The notes beneath the pieces were generated by a model that saw only the letters and a list, made by a program, of their open reading frames with translations, ran no database searches and was not told the origin of the DNA. From assembly GCA_002747825.1 (NCBI GenBank), contig PDQQ01000014.1:19733-83732 (forward strand): DNA of 64,000 bases, in the 5' to 3' direction. Shown here one piece after another: positions 62,891-64,000 of the stretch; position 1 is the first letter of the stretch, and each line of letters begins with the position of its first letter. Origin of the DNA: Deltaproteobacteria bacterium. Its GTDB lineage: Bacteria > Desulfobacterota > Desulfobulbia > Desulfobulbales > Desulfocapsaceae. The translations under genes were made by a program, and so were the position numbers.

Positions 62891-63535
62891 ATGGATAAAA
62901 ACAGGGAAAACAAAACTGCTCGCGAAAGACTCGTAGAAGCAGCCATCGATATCTTTGGCAGAAACGACTACAAGACGGCAACCACCAGGATGATTGCGGC
63001 CCAGGCAAAGGTCAATATCTCTGCCATCCCCTACTATTTCGGCGGCAAGGAAGGTCTGTATCACGCGGTGATAGAACATATTGTCGCGGCACTGCACGAG
63101 GCCACAAAGGGGTTTGTCGTGTCGAAAGAGGCGCGACCTTTTTCTGGCGAATCTGGCCAGCAGATGGCCGCAGCGGCCCTTGAAAAGGTTCTCGGCAATA
63201 TGGTCGACCTTCTCATCGGCTCCGCCCAGGGGCAACGCTTTTCCCGTATTATCCAGAGAGAGCAGATGTACCCCAGCAGCGCCTACGATATCATCTTTTC
63301 AAATTTTATGGGCCCCTTCCTTGACGCTCTGGCAAAACTCATCACCATAGCGGGCAACGAGAGGTCACCGGAAAGGGCAAAGCTGCGGGCAATTGCCATC
63401 TTTGGACAGATCCTGGTTTTTCGGGCAATCAGAGAGACGGTCGTTCGTTCCCTGGATTTTCAAGGCTACAGCGACAGGGAGATAGAGCAGATTCGTGAGG
63501 TCATCATAGACCACACCCGCGCAGCACTTGAGTAG
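62891..63535 (+). CDS. TetR-family transcriptional repressor (CerR-like)
   Basis: The 214-residue protein has an N-terminal helix-turn-helix ('RERLVEAAIDIFGRNDYKTATTRMIAAQAKVNISAIPYYFGGKEGLYHAVIEHI', ~10-65) and a C-terminal domain with 'RIIQREQMYPSSAYDIIF', the pattern of CerR/YbiH-type (DUF1956) regulators. ATG 62891 follows GGAGAG; its promoter contains a perfect dyad. The downstream gene is an efflux outer-membrane lipoprotein. Repression of an RND/MFP efflux operon relieved by a small ligand is likely. Confidence 0.88.
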   Translation: MDKNRENKTARERLVEAAIDIFGRNDYKTATTRMIAAQAKVNISAIPYYFGGKEGLYHAVIEHIVAALHEATKGFVVSKEARPFSGESGQQMAAAALEKVLGNMVDLLIGSAQGQRFSRIIQREQMYPSSAYDIIFSNFMGPFLDALAKLITIAGNERSPERAKLRAIAIFGQILVFRAIRETVVRSLDFQGYSDREIEQIREVIIDHTRAALE

Positions 63536-63583
63536 ATGAAACATACGGCCATACAAAGGGAGATCTACGGAGGGGGACCATCT

Positions 63584-64000
63584 ATGCAGCGTTACACGAT
63601 CGGCAACCACTTTTTCCGGATGCTTCTGCTCCTGGCAGCAATACACTGCCAGCAGGCCTGCACGGTTGGTCCGGACTTTGAACAGCCAGCGTTCACGGGT
63701 TTGCTGCCGCCGAAATGGCAGCAGGCATCGACTGCCCAGTTTACAAACGAAGCCCCGCCTGCGGAAAACTGGTGGCTGCAGTTCCATGACCCGGGGCTGA
63801 CCGCGCTCATTGACAAACTGCACTCCTCGAACATCCCCCTTGCAAAGGCAAGAGAGCGCATTGTCGAGGTGAACGCAAGGCAGGGGGTCATCGGGGCAGG
63901 AAAACGGCTCCAGCTGGCCGCCGCTCTCGGCTACACCCATGTTGACACAGGAGACGAAGCGGTGTCGCTGCAGGGGATTCCACCCGGTAAAAGCCTTGAT
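63584..64000 (+). CDS. RND efflux outer-membrane lipoprotein, NodT/OprM type (partial, runs off window end)
   Basis: The ATG at 63584 follows a strong GGAGGGGG ribosome site and the frame remains open to the window end (139 residues). It starts with a signal (MQRYTIGNHFFRMLLLLAA), then 'CQQACTVGPDFEQP', the CxVGPD motif following the lipidated Cys of NodT-family lipoproteins, although the residues before the Cys (QQA) are not a canonical lipobox. 'ENWWLQFHDPGLTALIDKL' matches 'WW..F.D..L..L' of TolC-like OMFs. It lies 49 bases after the TetR gene on the same strand. Confidence 0.85.
   Translation, partial: MQRYTIGNHFFRMLLLLAAIHCQQACTVGPDFEQPAFTGLLPPKWQQASTAQFTNEAPPAENWWLQFHDPGLTALIDKLHSSNIPLAKARERIVEVNARQGVIGAGKRLQLAAALGYTHVDTGDEAVSLQGIPPGKSLD

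Overview
The window looks like a chromosomal segment of a Gram-negative, anaerobic-type bacterium of the Desulfobacterota (deltaproteobacterial sulfate reducers, Desulfobulbales/Desulfotalea-like). That placement is inference from gene content: a mitochondrial-type EF-G of the class known from deltaproteobacteria and spirochaetes, a periplasmic triheme cytochrome / FeS protein / NrfD redox module, a meso-DAP-type MurE (DNPR motif) and abundant PAS/HD-GYP/GGDEF signalling. No insertion sequence, prophage or CRISPR array was seen. Coding density is high.

Layout. 1-1054: 5' part of an FTR1-like iron permease gene (minus). 1499-6434: a complete thiamine salvage operon on the minus strand (thiM-thiE-thiD-thiZXY) preceded by a TPP riboswitch. 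6493-10548: a eukaryote-type HisA, a RecA-like P-loop ATPase and a mitochondrial-type EF-G with its own promoter and an attenuator-like hairpin in the leader. 10697-13313: an XRE-cupin regulator followed by leuCD. 13505-16939: two tandem membrane PAS/HD-GYP proteins, one with a damaged metal site. 17160-22071: a glycerol-3-phosphate (Ugp) ABC transporter, with the ATPase gene divergent from the other three and a hairpin plus 10-codon leader ORF in front of ugpA. 22158-28915: a diguanylate cyclase, tRNA-Phe with terminator, an acidic zinc-ribbon protein, nadC and valS. 29267-31857: FeS protein, triheme cytochrome c7-like and NrfD subunits of a quinone-linked redox complex. 32303-39947: a DUF3060-like secreted protein and a sugar-nucleotide/glycan cluster that includes a glycerol-3-phosphate dehydrogenase. 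39969-45571: a YkgJ-type metal-binding protein, a PHP phosphatase, a CoA-disulfide-reductase/rhodanese fusion and a histidine kinase.

45726-62417 is the division and cell wall (dcw) cluster on the minus strand: mraZ-rsmH-ftsL-ftsI-murEF-mraY-murDG-murC-murB-ftsQ-ftsA-ftsZ. This is the most interesting part. MurE is fused to MurF. MurD is fused directly to MurG, exactly where ftsW normally sits, and ftsW is absent. The ftsI product keeps the fold, membrane anchor and PASTA domain but lacks the SxxK nucleophile and the KTGT motif, and shows no SxN motif. Both halves of the septal FtsW-FtsI synthase therefore appear lost or inactivated at this locus, while the lipid II pathway and FtsZ/A/Q/L remain. 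The window closes (62832-64000) with a self-regulating TetR/CerR-type repressor and the start of an RND efflux outer-membrane lipoprotein gene.
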